A stretch of 64,000 nucleotides of DNA from an uncultured Dysosmobacter sp. (lineage in GTDB: Bacteria > Bacillota > Clostridia > Oscillospirales > Oscillospiraceae). A model generated the notes under the pieces. The model was not told the origin of the DNA, did not search any database, and saw nothing but the letters and a program-made list of their open reading frames with translations. Positions 36,497 through 44,945 of this stretch are shown in pieces. The DNA lies in NCBI RefSeq assembly GCF_947631165.1, contig NZ_CANRKH010000002.1, forward strand, positions 62,001 to 126,000. Direction: 5' to 3'. Within the stretch, counting starts at the first letter, position 1. Each line of letters begins with the position of its first letter. The position numbers and the translations under genes are program-made.

Positions 36497-36550
36497 GTTG
36501 ACAATTCAACTTTCTATTTGTATAATACAGAAGTTGAATTTACAACTTCT
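36497..36550 (+). promoter_or_regulatory. marR promoter with two palindromic operators
   Basis: TTGACA (36498-36503) and TATAAT (36521-36526) are spaced by 17 bp. GTTGA-CAAT-TCAAC (36497-36510) overlaps the -35. AGAAGTTG-aattta-CAACTTCT (36529-36550), a perfect 8-bp inverted repeat, covers the start point. Both share the half-site GTTGA/TCAAC. This is classical geometry for MarR autorepression. Confidence 0.82.
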
Positions 36551-36574
36551 TGGCATGTTACAGGAGGAACAGAC

Positions 36575-37027
36575 ATGATTGAGCGATTTGAGAAGTTTAC
36601 ATTATCTATCTTTGAAATATCCCGGTGCTGGCACAAGCTGGCGGAAGAGGAATTGTCGCCCTATGGACTGAAAGGACCCTACGCCACATATCTGACCGTG
36701 ATGTACCGGTATGAGGACGGGATCACCGGGCCGGAGCTGTGCGAGCTGTGCGGCAAAGACAAGTCGGATCTCTCCCGTGCGGTGGCGGTCCTGCAGGAAA
36801 AAGGGCTTGTGGTCAAGGAGGTCGTAAACAAAAGCCTGTATCGGGGCTTGTTCAAGCTGACAGAGCGCGGCAGAGCCGTGGCGGAACAGCTTTGCAAGCG
36901 GGCCAGTCTGGCGGTTGAACTGGCAGGTGGAGATTTATCGGGGGAAACGCGGGAGACATTCTACAGGGTGCTGACTTCTATCACAGCGAACTTGAAAGCA
37001 CTCAGCAAAGAGGGGCTTCCGCAATGA
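36575..37027 (+). CDS. MarR-family transcription regulator
   Basis: Start ATG 36575 follows CAGGAGG. The 150-residue protein has an N-terminal helix (FEKFTLSIFEISRCWHKLAEEEL), then the winged-helix DNA-binding part (GITGPELCELCGKDKSDLSRAVAVL; wing KSLYRGLFKLTERG). Its stop overlaps the next start (ATGA), so it heads the alcohol/aldehyde dehydrogenase operon, which it probably represses through the palindromes at 36497-36550. The Cys-rich LCELCGK could be redox-sensitive. Confidence 0.9.
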   Translation: MIERFEKFTLSIFEISRCWHKLAEEELSPYGLKGPYATYLTVMYRYEDGITGPELCELCGKDKSDLSRAVAVLQEKGLVVKEVVNKSLYRGLFKLTERGRAVAEQLCKRASLAVELAGGDLSGETRETFYRVLTSITANLKALSKEGLPQ

Positions 37028-38235
37028 TGAACCCGCTGATGAAGTGTTATTGCAGAACCGTTCAACTGGCCTTCCGGCTGGCGATGCCTCTGCTGCCGTA
37101 TCGGGAACCGGAGCGGTTTGACAGCATCCGGAGCATCCCGGCGCTGCTGGATCAGCTCAATATCCATTCCGTTTTGCTGGTAACAGACCGCCCTTTGCGG
37201 GAAGCGGGCATGACCAGGCCGCTGGAAGAGCTGCTGGAGCAGACCCGATGCCATTGCGCAGTCTATGACGGAACCCGCGCCAACCCCACCGTACACAACG
37301 TGGAGGAGGCCAGAGAGCAGTATCTGGCGAAAAAATGTCAGTGCCTGATCGCCTTTGGAGGCGGTTCCTCCATGGACTGCGCCAAGGCGGTGGGGGCCAG
37401 GATCGTCTATCCCAAGCGGAGCGTCAACCAGATGAAGGGACTGCTGCGGGTGCTTCGCCGCCTGCCGCCCCTGATCGCTATCCCCACCACCGCCGGCACC
37501 GGCAGCGAGGTGACCGTCACCGCTGTCATCACCGACAGCGAGCGGAAGCACAAGTACACTATGAACAATTTCACCATGATCCCCCGCTACACGGTATTGG
37601 ACCCGGCGGTGACCCGTACCCTGCCCCCCGCTCTCACCGCAACCACCGGTATGGACGCGCTGACCCATGCGGTAGAAGCGTATATCGGCGGCTCCACCAC
37701 AGAAGAGACCCGGCGGCTGGCCCTGGAGACCGTGCGGCTGGTGTTTGGAAATATCGAGGCCGCCTATCAAAACGGCAACGACCTCACCGCCCGGAAAAAT
37801 ATGCTCCACGCCGCGCACATTGCGGGCATTGCGTTCTCCAAGTCCTATGTAGGCTACGTCCATGCGGTGGCCCACTCCCTGGGCGGGGAGTACAACACGC
37901 CCCACGGTCTGGCCAATGCGGTGCTGCTGCCCATCGGGCTTGAGATCTACGGCCCCTGCGTCCACCGCAAGCTGTGGGAGTTGGGCCGGAGCGCCGGAGT
38001 GGTGAAGGAAACGGACGGTCAGGCAGAGGGAGCCGCGGCCTTCATCGCTGCCATCCGCAGCCTGAACAGGCGGCTGAACATCCCGGAAAAGCTGCCGGAG
38101 ATCCGGAGGGTGGATGTCCCTCATATGGCCGCCCACGCCGCCCGGGAGGCCAACCCTCTCTACCCCGTACCCCGGCTGATGGACGCGGAGGAGCTGGGGC
38201 TGTTTTATGAAAGAGCGGCAGATTGGGGGGAATGA
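37024..38235 (+). CDS. Iron-containing (group III) alcohol dehydrogenase
   Basis: The 403-residue protein has GGGSSMDCAKAV (NAD(P) pyrophosphate-binding), PTTAGTGSEVT, and metal ligands in GMDALTHAVEAY (Asp ~211, His ~215), YVHAVAHSLGG (His ~280) and HGLANA (His ~294). It oxidises alcohols or reduces aldehydes. It is translationally coupled to the MarR gene and to the aldehyde dehydrogenase that follows, so the pair may interconvert an alcohol, its aldehyde and the acid, or detoxify aldehydes. Confidence 0.93.
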   Translation: MMNPLMKCYCRTVQLAFRLAMPLLPYREPERFDSIRSIPALLDQLNIHSVLLVTDRPLREAGMTRPLEELLEQTRCHCAVYDGTRANPTVHNVEEAREQYLAKKCQCLIAFGGGSSMDCAKAVGARIVYPKRSVNQMKGLLRVLRRLPPLIAIPTTAGTGSEVTVTAVITDSERKHKYTMNNFTMIPRYTVLDPAVTRTLPPALTATTGMDALTHAVEAYIGGSTTEETRRLALETVRLVFGNIEAAYQNGNDLTARKNMLHAAHIAGIAFSKSYVGYVHAVAHSLGGEYNTPHGLANAVLLPIGLEIYGPCVHRKLWELGRSAGVVKETDGQAEGAAAFIAAIRSLNRRLNIPEKLPEIRRVDVPHMAAHAAREANPLYPVPRLMDAEELGLFYERAADWGE

Positions 38236-39611
38236 CATTGAATATTCATGAAATTGTCGAGAATCAGCACAGGTTTTTCCATTCCGGGGCTACGCTGCCG
38301 GTATCCTTCCGAAAGGAGATGCTCCAGCGGCTGAGAAATGCGGTAGACCGCTATGAGCCGGAGATCGCGGACGCCCTGGCCGCCGATCTGGGCAAAAGCG
38401 GGTATGAGAGCTTCATGTGCGAGATCGGGCTTGTGTGCAGCGAGATCAGCTACATGCTCCGCCATGTAAACCGCTTCGTGAAGGAGCGTACCGTTTGGAC
38501 GCCGCTGGCCCAGTTTGCCTCCCGGAGCTTTCAGAAGCCGTCCCCCTATGGCAATACCCTCATCATGAGCCCGTGGAACTATCCGGTCCTGCTCACGCTG
38601 GACCCTCTGGCGGACGCCATCGCGGCGGGCAATACCGCCGTCGTCAAGCCCAGCGCCTACGCCCCGGCCACCAGCGCCCTGCTGGCGGAAATGATCGGGA
38701 AGTGCTTCCCTCCTGAATATGTGGCGGCGGTCACTGGGGGCAGGCGGGAAAATTCCGCCCTGCTGGAGGAGAAATTCGACTTTGTGTTTTTCACAGGCAG
38801 TCAGGCGGTGGGGCGGGAGGTCCTGCGGCACACGGCGGAACGCCTGACCCCGGCCGTGCTGGAGCTGGGCGGGAAAAGCCCCTGCATCGTGGACGAGACC
38901 GCCAAGCTCCCGCTGGCGGCCAGGCGCATCGTGTTTGGGAAATACCTCAACTGCGGACAGACCTGTGTGGCCCCGGACTATATTCTCTGTCAGAGCGGCA
39001 TCAAAGACGAGCTGGTGGATGCGCTGCGCGGAGAGATCGTAAGGCAGTATGGGGAGGACCCTTTGAAAAATCCGAACTACGGCAGGATTGTCAACGAAAA
39101 GCACTTCCAACGGCTGCTGGGACTCATGGACAGGGAGAAGGTGGCGGCCGGCGGACAGACATCACCGGAGACGCTGCAGATCGCGCCCACCATTCTGGAC
39201 GGCGTTGCCAACAGCGACCCGGTGATGGGGGAGGAAATCTTCGGACCCATCCTGCCCATCCTCACTTTTGACCGCTTCGATGAACTGTACGAACGGCTGG
39301 CGGATCGGCCCAAGCCCCTGGCCCTTTACCTGTTCTCCGAGAACCGGGCCCGCATCCGGCAGGCTATGTCCCAGTTCCGCTTTGGCGGCGGGTGCGTCAA
39401 CGACGTGGTCATTCACCTGGCCACCAGCGGGATGGGCTTCGGCGGCGTAGGCGAGAGCGGCATGGGGGCTTACCATGGCAAGACCGGCTTCGACGCTTTC
39501 TCTCACTGCAAGAGCATTGTAGACAAGAAGACCTGGATGGATCTGCCCATGCGCTACCAGCCCTATCAAAAGAAGCTGTACGGGAAACTGCTGCACCTGT
39601 TTCTGCGATAA
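38232..39611 (+). CDS. Aldehyde dehydrogenase, ALDH3-like
   Basis: ATG 38232 overlaps the preceding TGA. The 459-residue enzyme has PWNYPVLLTLDPL, FTGSQAVGRE, LELGGKSPCIV with catalytic Glu and LNCGQTCVAPDY with nucleophile Cys (~245). It lacks the longer N-terminus of ALDH1/2 and ends in a basic/hydrophobic tail (KKLYGKLLHLFLR) as in membrane-associated fatty-aldehyde dehydrogenases. Likely oxidises aldehydes made by the adjacent alcohol dehydrogenase. Confidence 0.92.
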   Translation: MTLNIHEIVENQHRFFHSGATLPVSFRKEMLQRLRNAVDRYEPEIADALAADLGKSGYESFMCEIGLVCSEISYMLRHVNRFVKERTVWTPLAQFASRSFQKPSPYGNTLIMSPWNYPVLLTLDPLADAIAAGNTAVVKPSAYAPATSALLAEMIGKCFPPEYVAAVTGGRRENSALLEEKFDFVFFTGSQAVGREVLRHTAERLTPAVLELGGKSPCIVDETAKLPLAARRIVFGKYLNCGQTCVAPDYILCQSGIKDELVDALRGEIVRQYGEDPLKNPNYGRIVNEKHFQRLLGLMDREKVAAGGQTSPETLQIAPTILDGVANSDPVMGEEIFGPILPILTFDRFDELYERLADRPKPLALYLFSENRARIRQAMSQFRFGGGCVNDVVIHLATSGMGFGGVGESGMGAYHGKTGFDAFSHCKSIVDKKTWMDLPMRYQPYQKKLYGKLLHLFLR

Positions 39612-39647
39612 ATTTTATGAACATTTATGAATTGTGAGGAACCTGCA

Positions 39648-40868
39648 ATGGAACAATCAGTTACACCCAAAAAGCATTGGAAGAAAACTCTCCTCTGCCT
39701 TATCCTTGCTGCCGCCATCCTGATGTTTGCTCTGGTCATTGTCATATTTGCCCTTTGGCACAACGAGATCGGCTCGTTGACCAGTATGACCCTGCTCCGG
39801 GAGCGGGATGACAGCCATCAGGACGGCGCTGTCTACTCCATGGACATCAAGGGGGGCTTCTACTTAGACGCGTTCATTGCCCAGGGCGGGGCCAAAAGCG
39901 ACCGGGAGCTGATCTCCTTTATTACCGGAAATATTACCAAGGGGCTTATCCCCATGAATATCAGCGAATCGGAGATCTCCTGCTCCTCCTTTACCGCCGC
40001 CACAGAGGACGGCGACCGGCTGTTTGCACGGAACTACGACTTCTCCAAGACGAATACCTGTATTGTGCGCACCCAGGCCAATGAGGGGCGTCACGCATCC
40101 ATCTCCACAGTAGACCTCCAGTTCCTGGGCTTGGACGTGGATCAAAACATAGACGGGCTGGTGGACCGGATCACCTGTCTGGCCGTTCCCTACATTCCCT
40201 TGGACGGAATCAATGACGTGGGGGTGGCCTGCGGCATTTACATGACCTATCAGGGGGACGGAGTACCCACGGATCAAAACACGGACCGGCCCGATCTGAC
40301 CTCCACCACGCTGCTGCGGCTGATCTTGGACTATGCGGACGATGTGGAGGAGGCGGTGGAGATCGCTTCCAGTTATGACCTGCACGATTCTGCAAAGACC
40401 TCCTATCATTACATGGTGGCCGACGCCAGTGGGAAAAGCGCCATTCTGGAATGGGTAGGCGCGTCGGGCGGCGCAGAGGATACCGATGGCTCCAAACGGG
40501 AGCTGGTAGTGACCTACAACGATGCAGACAGCCACATTGGGACTGCCGAGGGAGTCAGCGACTACCAGTGGATCACCAACTTTATCCTTCAGCCCGGCTA
40601 TTATCAGTCGGATGAACAGAAAAAGGGATATGACCGTTATCAACGTATCAGCCAGGAGCTGGCCCGGACGGACGGCGTTGTTGCGGATGAAAGCGCGGCT
40701 ATGGATATCCTGTCCATTGTGGGCCGCAGAAAATGGGACAATGATGACGGCAACAGCTGCACCGTTCACAGCGTAATCTACAACCTGACAGACAGATCTG
40801 TTTTATGGGTCCCCAACGAGCACTACAACGAGAGCGGAGCAGCCTACTGTTTTGATTTCAACTCATAA
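39648..40868 (+). CDS. Membrane-anchored C45/linear amide C-N hydrolase family protein
   Basis: Start ATG 39648 has GAGG upstream. A basic N-terminus and one transmembrane helix (residues ~15-40) anchor the protein with the domain outside. The catalytic-type Cys lies near 112 (SEISCSSFTA) and RNYDF follows, the motif of N-terminal-nucleophile hydrolases such as choloylglycine and penicillin-V acylases. In that family the Cys is exposed by cleavage or sits at the N-terminus; here it is deep in the chain, so processing would be needed. Substrate unknown. It ends the MarR operon (36 bp after the ALDH). Confidence 0.75.
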   Translation: MEQSVTPKKHWKKTLLCLILAAAILMFALVIVIFALWHNEIGSLTSMTLLRERDDSHQDGAVYSMDIKGGFYLDAFIAQGGAKSDRELISFITGNITKGLIPMNISESEISCSSFTAATEDGDRLFARNYDFSKTNTCIVRTQANEGRHASISTVDLQFLGLDVDQNIDGLVDRITCLAVPYIPLDGINDVGVACGIYMTYQGDGVPTDQNTDRPDLTSTTLLRLILDYADDVEEAVEIASSYDLHDSAKTSYHYMVADASGKSAILEWVGASGGAEDTDGSKRELVVTYNDADSHIGTAEGVSDYQWITNFILQPGYYQSDEQKKGYDRYQRISQELARTDGVVADESAAMDILSIVGRRKWDNDDGNSCTVHSVIYNLTDRSVLWVPNEHYNESGAAYCFDFNS

Positions 40869-40951
40869 ACACAGGTTGTAGCGCCCCAGCCTTTTCATAG
40901 GTGCAAGTGTTAGGAAAACAACAAGGTCGATGATCTACACAGGCCAGAAAT

Positions 40952-40993
40952 AAAGGGAGGCCCCAAAAGCAATCACTCCCGGGACCTCCCTTT
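40952..40993. terminator. Bidirectional terminator between the MarR operon and the hsp20 remnant
   Basis: AAAGGGAGGCCCC (40952-40964) pairs with GGGACCTCCCTTT (40981-40993), 12 of 13 positions, with A/T-rich outer ends suited to both strands. Confidence 0.75.
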
Positions 40994-41035
40994 ACATGTT
41001 ATAGGCTGTGAGCCGCCTCTTGTCATACTATCGGA

Positions 41036-41548
41036 TCACTCGATAGCGATGGCGGAACTCTTGGGCAGCTGCTTTTGCTCCTGCTTGGGCAGGGAAATCT
41101 TCAGAATGCCGTCCTCAAACTTGGCGGACACATCCTTGGCCTCCACACCCTCGCCCACATAGAAGCTGCGACTGCAGGCCCCGGCATGCCGCTCCTGACG
41201 GATGTATTTGCCCTTCTTGTCCTTCTCATCCTTGTCGAGTCCCTTGGCGGCGCTGATGGACAGGTAGCCGTCCTTCAGATCCGCGCTGACCTCGTCCTTC
41301 TTGAAGCCGGGCAGGTCGATATCCATCTCATAGCTGTTCCCGGTCTCCCGCAGCGGCACCAGATACTCATTGATCTCAACATACAGGAGATACTTGTCAT
41401 TTTCCGTTCTGGGATATGAAATGTCTGGCTTACCGGTACTCTGCCACAGGCGATAACATACTGTGCCGTTAGTGACCTTCCCCCAAAAAGCCGCCCGCAT
41501 CCTGCGCCCTGCCTGATTAAAATTGTTTCCATCAAAAAGTGGCTTCAT
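41036..41548 (-). pseudogene. Hsp20-type small heat-shock protein with an aberrant N-terminus
   Basis: The C-terminal ~100 residues form a normal alpha-crystallin domain: SYEMDIDLPGFKKDEV, LKDGYLSISA, YIRQERHAG, SFYVGEGV and ISLPKQEQK. The ~70 residues before it (MKPLFDGNN to VEINEYL) do not look like any Hsp20 N-terminus and probably come from rearranged DNA. It lies at one end of a stretch of truncated genes (41.0-42.65 kb), so a fused or damaged gene is more likely than a new variant. It might still be translated. Confidence 0.65.
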
Positions 41549-41565
41549 CAGCTTTACCTGCTCTA

Positions 41566-41957
41566 TCAAAATTCCTCCAATGCTTGATTGCAGTTTAATT
41601 CTCGCAGCCTTTTTCTGACCTTGGCCACCCAAGCCGTCACATGGTCAGCGGGCACGCCAAACCGCTCGCTGATCTCCCGATTGGAGTATCCATCTGCCAG
41701 CAGGCGGATGGCTTGGAACCCCTTTGCAATGACACCGGTCGCACCGGCTTCCCCCTGTTCCAGCAGCCTGAGCAGCACATTGCAGGACTCGGCCTGCTCC
41801 ACGCTATCATCATCCAGTAATGTGTAGGGCAGCTCTTCCGGATCAGTGGCCAGCTCCCTGCCGCGTCGGGTGGCATACTCCAGCTGGGTATAGATCTCGT
41901 TGCGGATCAGCAGGTAGGCATAGGTGGAAAAGGCACCCTTGTGCCCGGGCCGGTCAG
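41566..41957 (-). pseudogene. 5'-truncated RNA polymerase sigma factor-like gene
   Basis: The frame opens after a TAA at 41958 with no start codon. It reads GHKGAFSTYAYLLIRNEIYTQ (region 2-like), then a linker and FQAIRLLADGYSNREISERFG (region 4 helix-turn-helix) with VPADHVTAWVAKVRKRL. It resembles sigma-70-type or LuxR-like factors carried by Clostridia mobile elements. The N-terminus is replaced by the end of a secreted-protein fragment. Confidence 0.65.
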
Positions 41958-42129
41958 TTTAGGCGCCCAGCTGCAGCACGAGCTAGTCGGGCTGATTCGT
42001 GATCTTAGGCTCGGTGCCGTCTGTGTCCGCAAGAGCGGCGGGACAGAGTGAAAGGGAAAGGATCAGGGCGGCCAGAAAGGCCACGGTCAGCCGTCCTTAC
42101 CGAAAAACTTTGGGGAATGCCGTTTTCAT
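41958..42129 (-). pseudogene. Secreted-protein N-terminal fragment with stop codons
   Basis: ATG 42129, preceded by AGGAGG, starts a signal peptide: a basic segment, then LTVAFLAALILSLSLCPAALADT. The frame has TAA after PKVFR, TAG after NQPD and TAA at its junction with the sigma fragment. The mature start (EPKITNQPD) resembles large Oscillospiraceae surface proteins. The rest of the gene is missing. Confidence 0.6.
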
Positions 42130-42156
42130 ATTGAGACCTCCTTCAGCAAATACAAA

Positions 42157-42185
42157 GGGCGGAGCCCGCATAGCGAACTCCGCCC
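42157..42185 (-). terminator. Terminator behind the DUF4143 fragment
   Basis: GGGCGGAG (42157-42164) pairs perfectly with CTCCGCCC (42178-42185); on the minus strand TTTGTATTTG follows. Confidence 0.72.
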
Positions 42186-42207
42186 ACAAAAGAATCAATT
42201 TGGCCGG

Positions 42208-42515
42208 TCAAGTCTCCGCATCCAACAAAAAATCCAGCGCGTTTACGAGCTTGATCCCGCCAATGTCGCTATCCAGCGCGGACTCCATTGTGATGACCAT
42301 TTTTTCATAGTTATCCTGCATCGCCATGAGCGGCGCAAGCTCCCGCTCCCGGGTCACCGGCACGGCCATGGTCTCGGTCACTTGGATATACCGCTTTTTC
42401 CCGAGCTGGTGGCGATGAAGTCGATCTCCTTATCGCCCAGCTTGCCGATGGCCACCTCATAGCCCCGCCGGAGCAGTTCCAGTTAGATGATATCTTCCAG
42501 CAGGTGTCCGGCGTC
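42208..42515 (-). pseudogene. C-terminal remnant of a DUF4143/AAA-type ATPase
   Basis: Reading on the minus strand gives LEDII, a TAA, then LELLRRGYEVAIGKLGDKEIDFIA, a frame break, and YIQVTETMAVPVTRERELAPL...VITMESALDSDIGGIKLVNALDFL, the restriction-endonuclease-like DUF4143 end of AAA proteins. One stop and one frameshift show that it is dead. Upstream it is fused to another gene scrap. Confidence 0.65.
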
Positions 42516-42626
42516 TCCGCCCCGGTCTCTGGAGGCCAGCCGCGCCCATGCGCCCATGATCCCCTTGCCCGGCGGCATTTGGTCCCGCGGGAGCTTGACC
42601 CACTTGTATTTTAGCTGGCATTTCAA
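42516..42626 (-). pseudogene. N-terminal scrap of an element-borne protein fused to the DUF4143 remnant
   Basis: TTG 42626, with AAGGAGG upstream, starts LKCQLKYKWVKLPRDQMPPGKG then MGAWARLASR, similar to a short conserved protein I associate with Clostridia conjugative elements. It joins the DUF4143 remnant in frame near 42515 and stops at 42483. Confidence 0.45.
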
Positions 42627-42715
42627 TGCGGTTGGCCTCCTTTCCGGTTGGTCATAGATTGAAAAAGCCTCCGCTTCATGCTAAACTGAGTGAGCACGAA
42701 AGCGAGGCGAGGAAA

Positions 42716-42877
42716 ATGATATATGTGTGTGATCACTGCCACTTCCTGTTCTCCAGGGTATCTCCCACAGACCGCTGCCAAGACTGTGGCAAAGAGGGCA
42801 TTCGTCCTGCTATCCCGGAAGAAATACAGGAATTTGAACAGAGAAAAAAGATAGATTTGTGGAGCAATGATGTGTGA
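42716..42877 (+). CDS. Small zinc-ribbon protein
   Basis: ATG 42716 gives 53 residues with YVCDHCHFLFSR and DRCQDCGKEGIRPA, a two-CxxC rubredoxin-like zinc ribbon. Such proteins are common in Clostridia; role unknown. It lies 18 bp upstream of the DUF434 gene and may be in the same operon. Confidence 0.65.
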   Translation: MIYVCDHCHFLFSRVSPTDRCQDCGKEGIRPAIPEEIQEFEQRKKIDLWSNDV

Positions 42878-42895
42878 TTGGTGGGGGAAGATGAT

Positions 42896-43612
42896 ATGGA
42901 AACGGTAAGACGTGGCTATGAGCCGAAGGACGCGGCTGAGTTCGGGCCAAAATCGCTGGACAGGCTAAACGCCGCCGCACAGGAGCTGCGCTTCCTGCTG
43001 AATCGGGGCTATGATGTAAAATCAGCGTCCACCTTCATCGGCAACCACCACCTGCTCAGCGAGCGCCAGCGGCTGGCCCTGGCCCGGATCACCTCCACAG
43101 ACGCGGCGCTGGCGGAGCGTCGGCGGAAGGAGCTGCTTCAGGCCCCCGAGGAGCTGGTCCTGGACGGTTTCAACACCATTATCACCCTGGAGGTGGCCCT
43201 GTCCGGTTCCCTGCTGCTGGCAGGGATGGACGGCACCATCCGGGATCTGGCAGGGCTGCGGGGGACCTACCGCATCGTGGACAAAACGGTAAAAGCGGTA
43301 GAGTTGCTACTGTCCCGGCTGGAGACGCTGGGGGTGGAAAAGGCCCTGTTCTACCTGGATCAGCAGGTGTCCAACTCCGGACGGCTGCGGGCGCTGCTGC
43401 TGGAACAGGCGGCTGAGCAGGCCGTGAAGGTCCAGGTAGAGCTGCACCCCAGCGTGGACGGCCTGCTCTCCCGCATGGAAAATGTGGTGACCTCAGATGC
43501 CATCATTCTGGATAAGTGTAAAAGCTGGTATAACCTAAACCGCAGCTTGATTGAACAAACAATACCAGAGGCATGGGTTTTACAACTAAACCCGTACCCC
43601 AAAGAATTTTAA
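42896..43612 (+). CDS. DUF434 domain protein
   Basis: ATG 42896 is preceded by GGGGGAAG. The 238-residue protein has FLLNRGYDVKSASTFIGNHHLL, RQRLALAR (DUF434) and then VLDGFNTIITLEVAL, GMDGTIRDLAGLRGTYRIVD and SNSGRL, a PIN/Toprim-like acidic pattern in the second half. Biochemical function is unknown. It sits tail-to-tail with Pol IV in a DNA-repair neighbourhood. Confidence 0.82.
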   Translation: METVRRGYEPKDAAEFGPKSLDRLNAAAQELRFLLNRGYDVKSASTFIGNHHLLSERQRLALARITSTDAALAERRRKELLQAPEELVLDGFNTIITLEVALSGSLLLAGMDGTIRDLAGLRGTYRIVDKTVKAVELLLSRLETLGVEKALFYLDQQVSNSGRLRALLLEQAAEQAVKVQVELHPSVDGLLSRMENVVTSDAIILDKCKSWYNLNRSLIEQTIPEAWVLQLNPYPKEF

Positions 43613-43638
43613 CCACGCTCCAATTTATACGATGCTGA

Positions 43639-44892
43639 CTACTCGCGAAGTGTTCCCAGAAATCCCACGGGATGGATGATGTGATCCCCTTTGGCGTCCA
43701 GGTCCAGTGCCGGGTCCAGCAGCGTGACTGCCCGACGGATACAAAAATAGCCGTATTTTGCCCGCAGCTTGTCCAGCGTCCGGTCAATCGCAGCCCGACG
43801 CTGGGCTTTCTGTTCCTCCGGGAAGAGGGACATCTGCTCCATCCCCTCCGCCAGAGACAGACCGCTTGCTTTCATCGACAAGCTCCGCACTGGGCCGCCG
43901 TCGGTGTGGTGCCGCCGGAACAGCTCCACCGCCGCTTCCCAGAGATCCATCGTATTCGCTGAGGGACGGGCCAGTCTGATCTGCCGGTCATAGTGGATCA
44001 GCCGGTTGTCCCGGATCCCCACCGCCACCGTGGTGCAGACACAGTCCTGCTCCCGGAGCCGGGCTGCCACACTCTCGCAGAGGGCCATCAGGGTTATTTT
44101 CACATCGTCCAGGCTCACCAGGTCCCGGGGCGCGGTGGTGGAGTTGCCGATGCTTTTGATGGGCGGAGACAGGTAGTAGGGCCGCACGCCGGATCGGTCC
44201 ATGCCGTGGGCAAAGCGGTGAAGCATGATCCCGTTCTTGCCAAGCAGCCAGTAGAGAAGGTCTACATTGGTCTGGGCCAGTCCCCCGATGGTAGTGATCC
44301 CAAACCGGACCAGTTTCCGTGTGGTAGCGGGCCCCACATAGAGCAGGTCGCTCACCGGCAGCGCCCAGGTGGTCTCTCGGAAGTTTTCCTTCATGATGAC
44401 GGTGGTGGCGTCCGGCTTTCTCATATCTGAGCCCAGTTTGGCGAATACTTTACTAAAGGAGACGCCCACCGAGACGGTCAGCCCCAGTTCCCGCCGGATG
44501 CGGGCGCGGATGTCGTTGGCAATGGTGGGGCCGTCCCCGAACAGGCCAGTGGAGCCGGTGACATCCAGCCAGCACTCGTCCAGGCCAAAGGGCTCTACCT
44601 GGTCAGTGTAGCTGGTGTAGATCTCCCTCGCCGCGCCAGAAAAGTATAGGTAGCGGTCATAGTGGGCCGGGACACAGACAAGGCCCGGACACTGCTGCCG
44701 TTCCTCCCACAGCACTTGGCCGGTGTGAACGCCAAGGCCTTTGGCAATATCGTTTTTGGCCAGCACAATGCCGTGGCGGGCCTCCTCGTCACCGGCCACC
44801 GCCACTGGCTTCCCCTTCAGCGTGAGGTCGAACAGGATCTCCACACTGGCATAGAAATTGTTCATATCCGAATGAAAAATGACCGGTTCCAT
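43639..44892 (-). CDS. dinB: Y-family DNA polymerase (Pol IV/UmuC type)
   Basis: Start ATG 44892 (MEPVIFHSDMNNFYASVE, catalytic Asp 9). The second acidic pair is in FGLDECWLDVTGS; helix-hairpin-helix follows (YVGPATTRKLVRFGITTIGGLA) and then the little-finger domain. At 417 residues it is closer to the Firmicute UmuC/YqjW-like branch than to short DinB. It performs error-prone translesion synthesis. It is divergent from the SRAP gene, 53 bp apart. The intervening CCTCA-gtata-TGAGG (44896-44910) could be a regulatory site; no GAAC-N4-GTTC LexA box is seen. Confidence 0.92.
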   Translation of the reverse strand: MEPVIFHSDMNNFYASVEILFDLTLKGKPVAVAGDEEARHGIVLAKNDIAKGLGVHTGQVLWEERQQCPGLVCVPAHYDRYLYFSGAAREIYTSYTDQVEPFGLDECWLDVTGSTGLFGDGPTIANDIRARIRRELGLTVSVGVSFSKVFAKLGSDMRKPDATTVIMKENFRETTWALPVSDLLYVGPATTRKLVRFGITTIGGLAQTNVDLLYWLLGKNGIMLHRFAHGMDRSGVRPYYLSPPIKSIGNSTTAPRDLVSLDDVKITLMALCESVAARLREQDCVCTTVAVGIRDNRLIHYDRQIRLARPSANTMDLWEAAVELFRRHHTDGGPVRSLSMKASGLSLAEGMEQMSLFPEEQKAQRRAAIDRTLDKLRAKYGYFCIRRAVTLLDPALDLDAKGDHIIHPVGFLGTLRE

Positions 44893-44945
44893 GCCCTCAG
44901 TATATGAGGACAGAGGAATCTTCATCCCTGAAAGGAAGGACTGCT

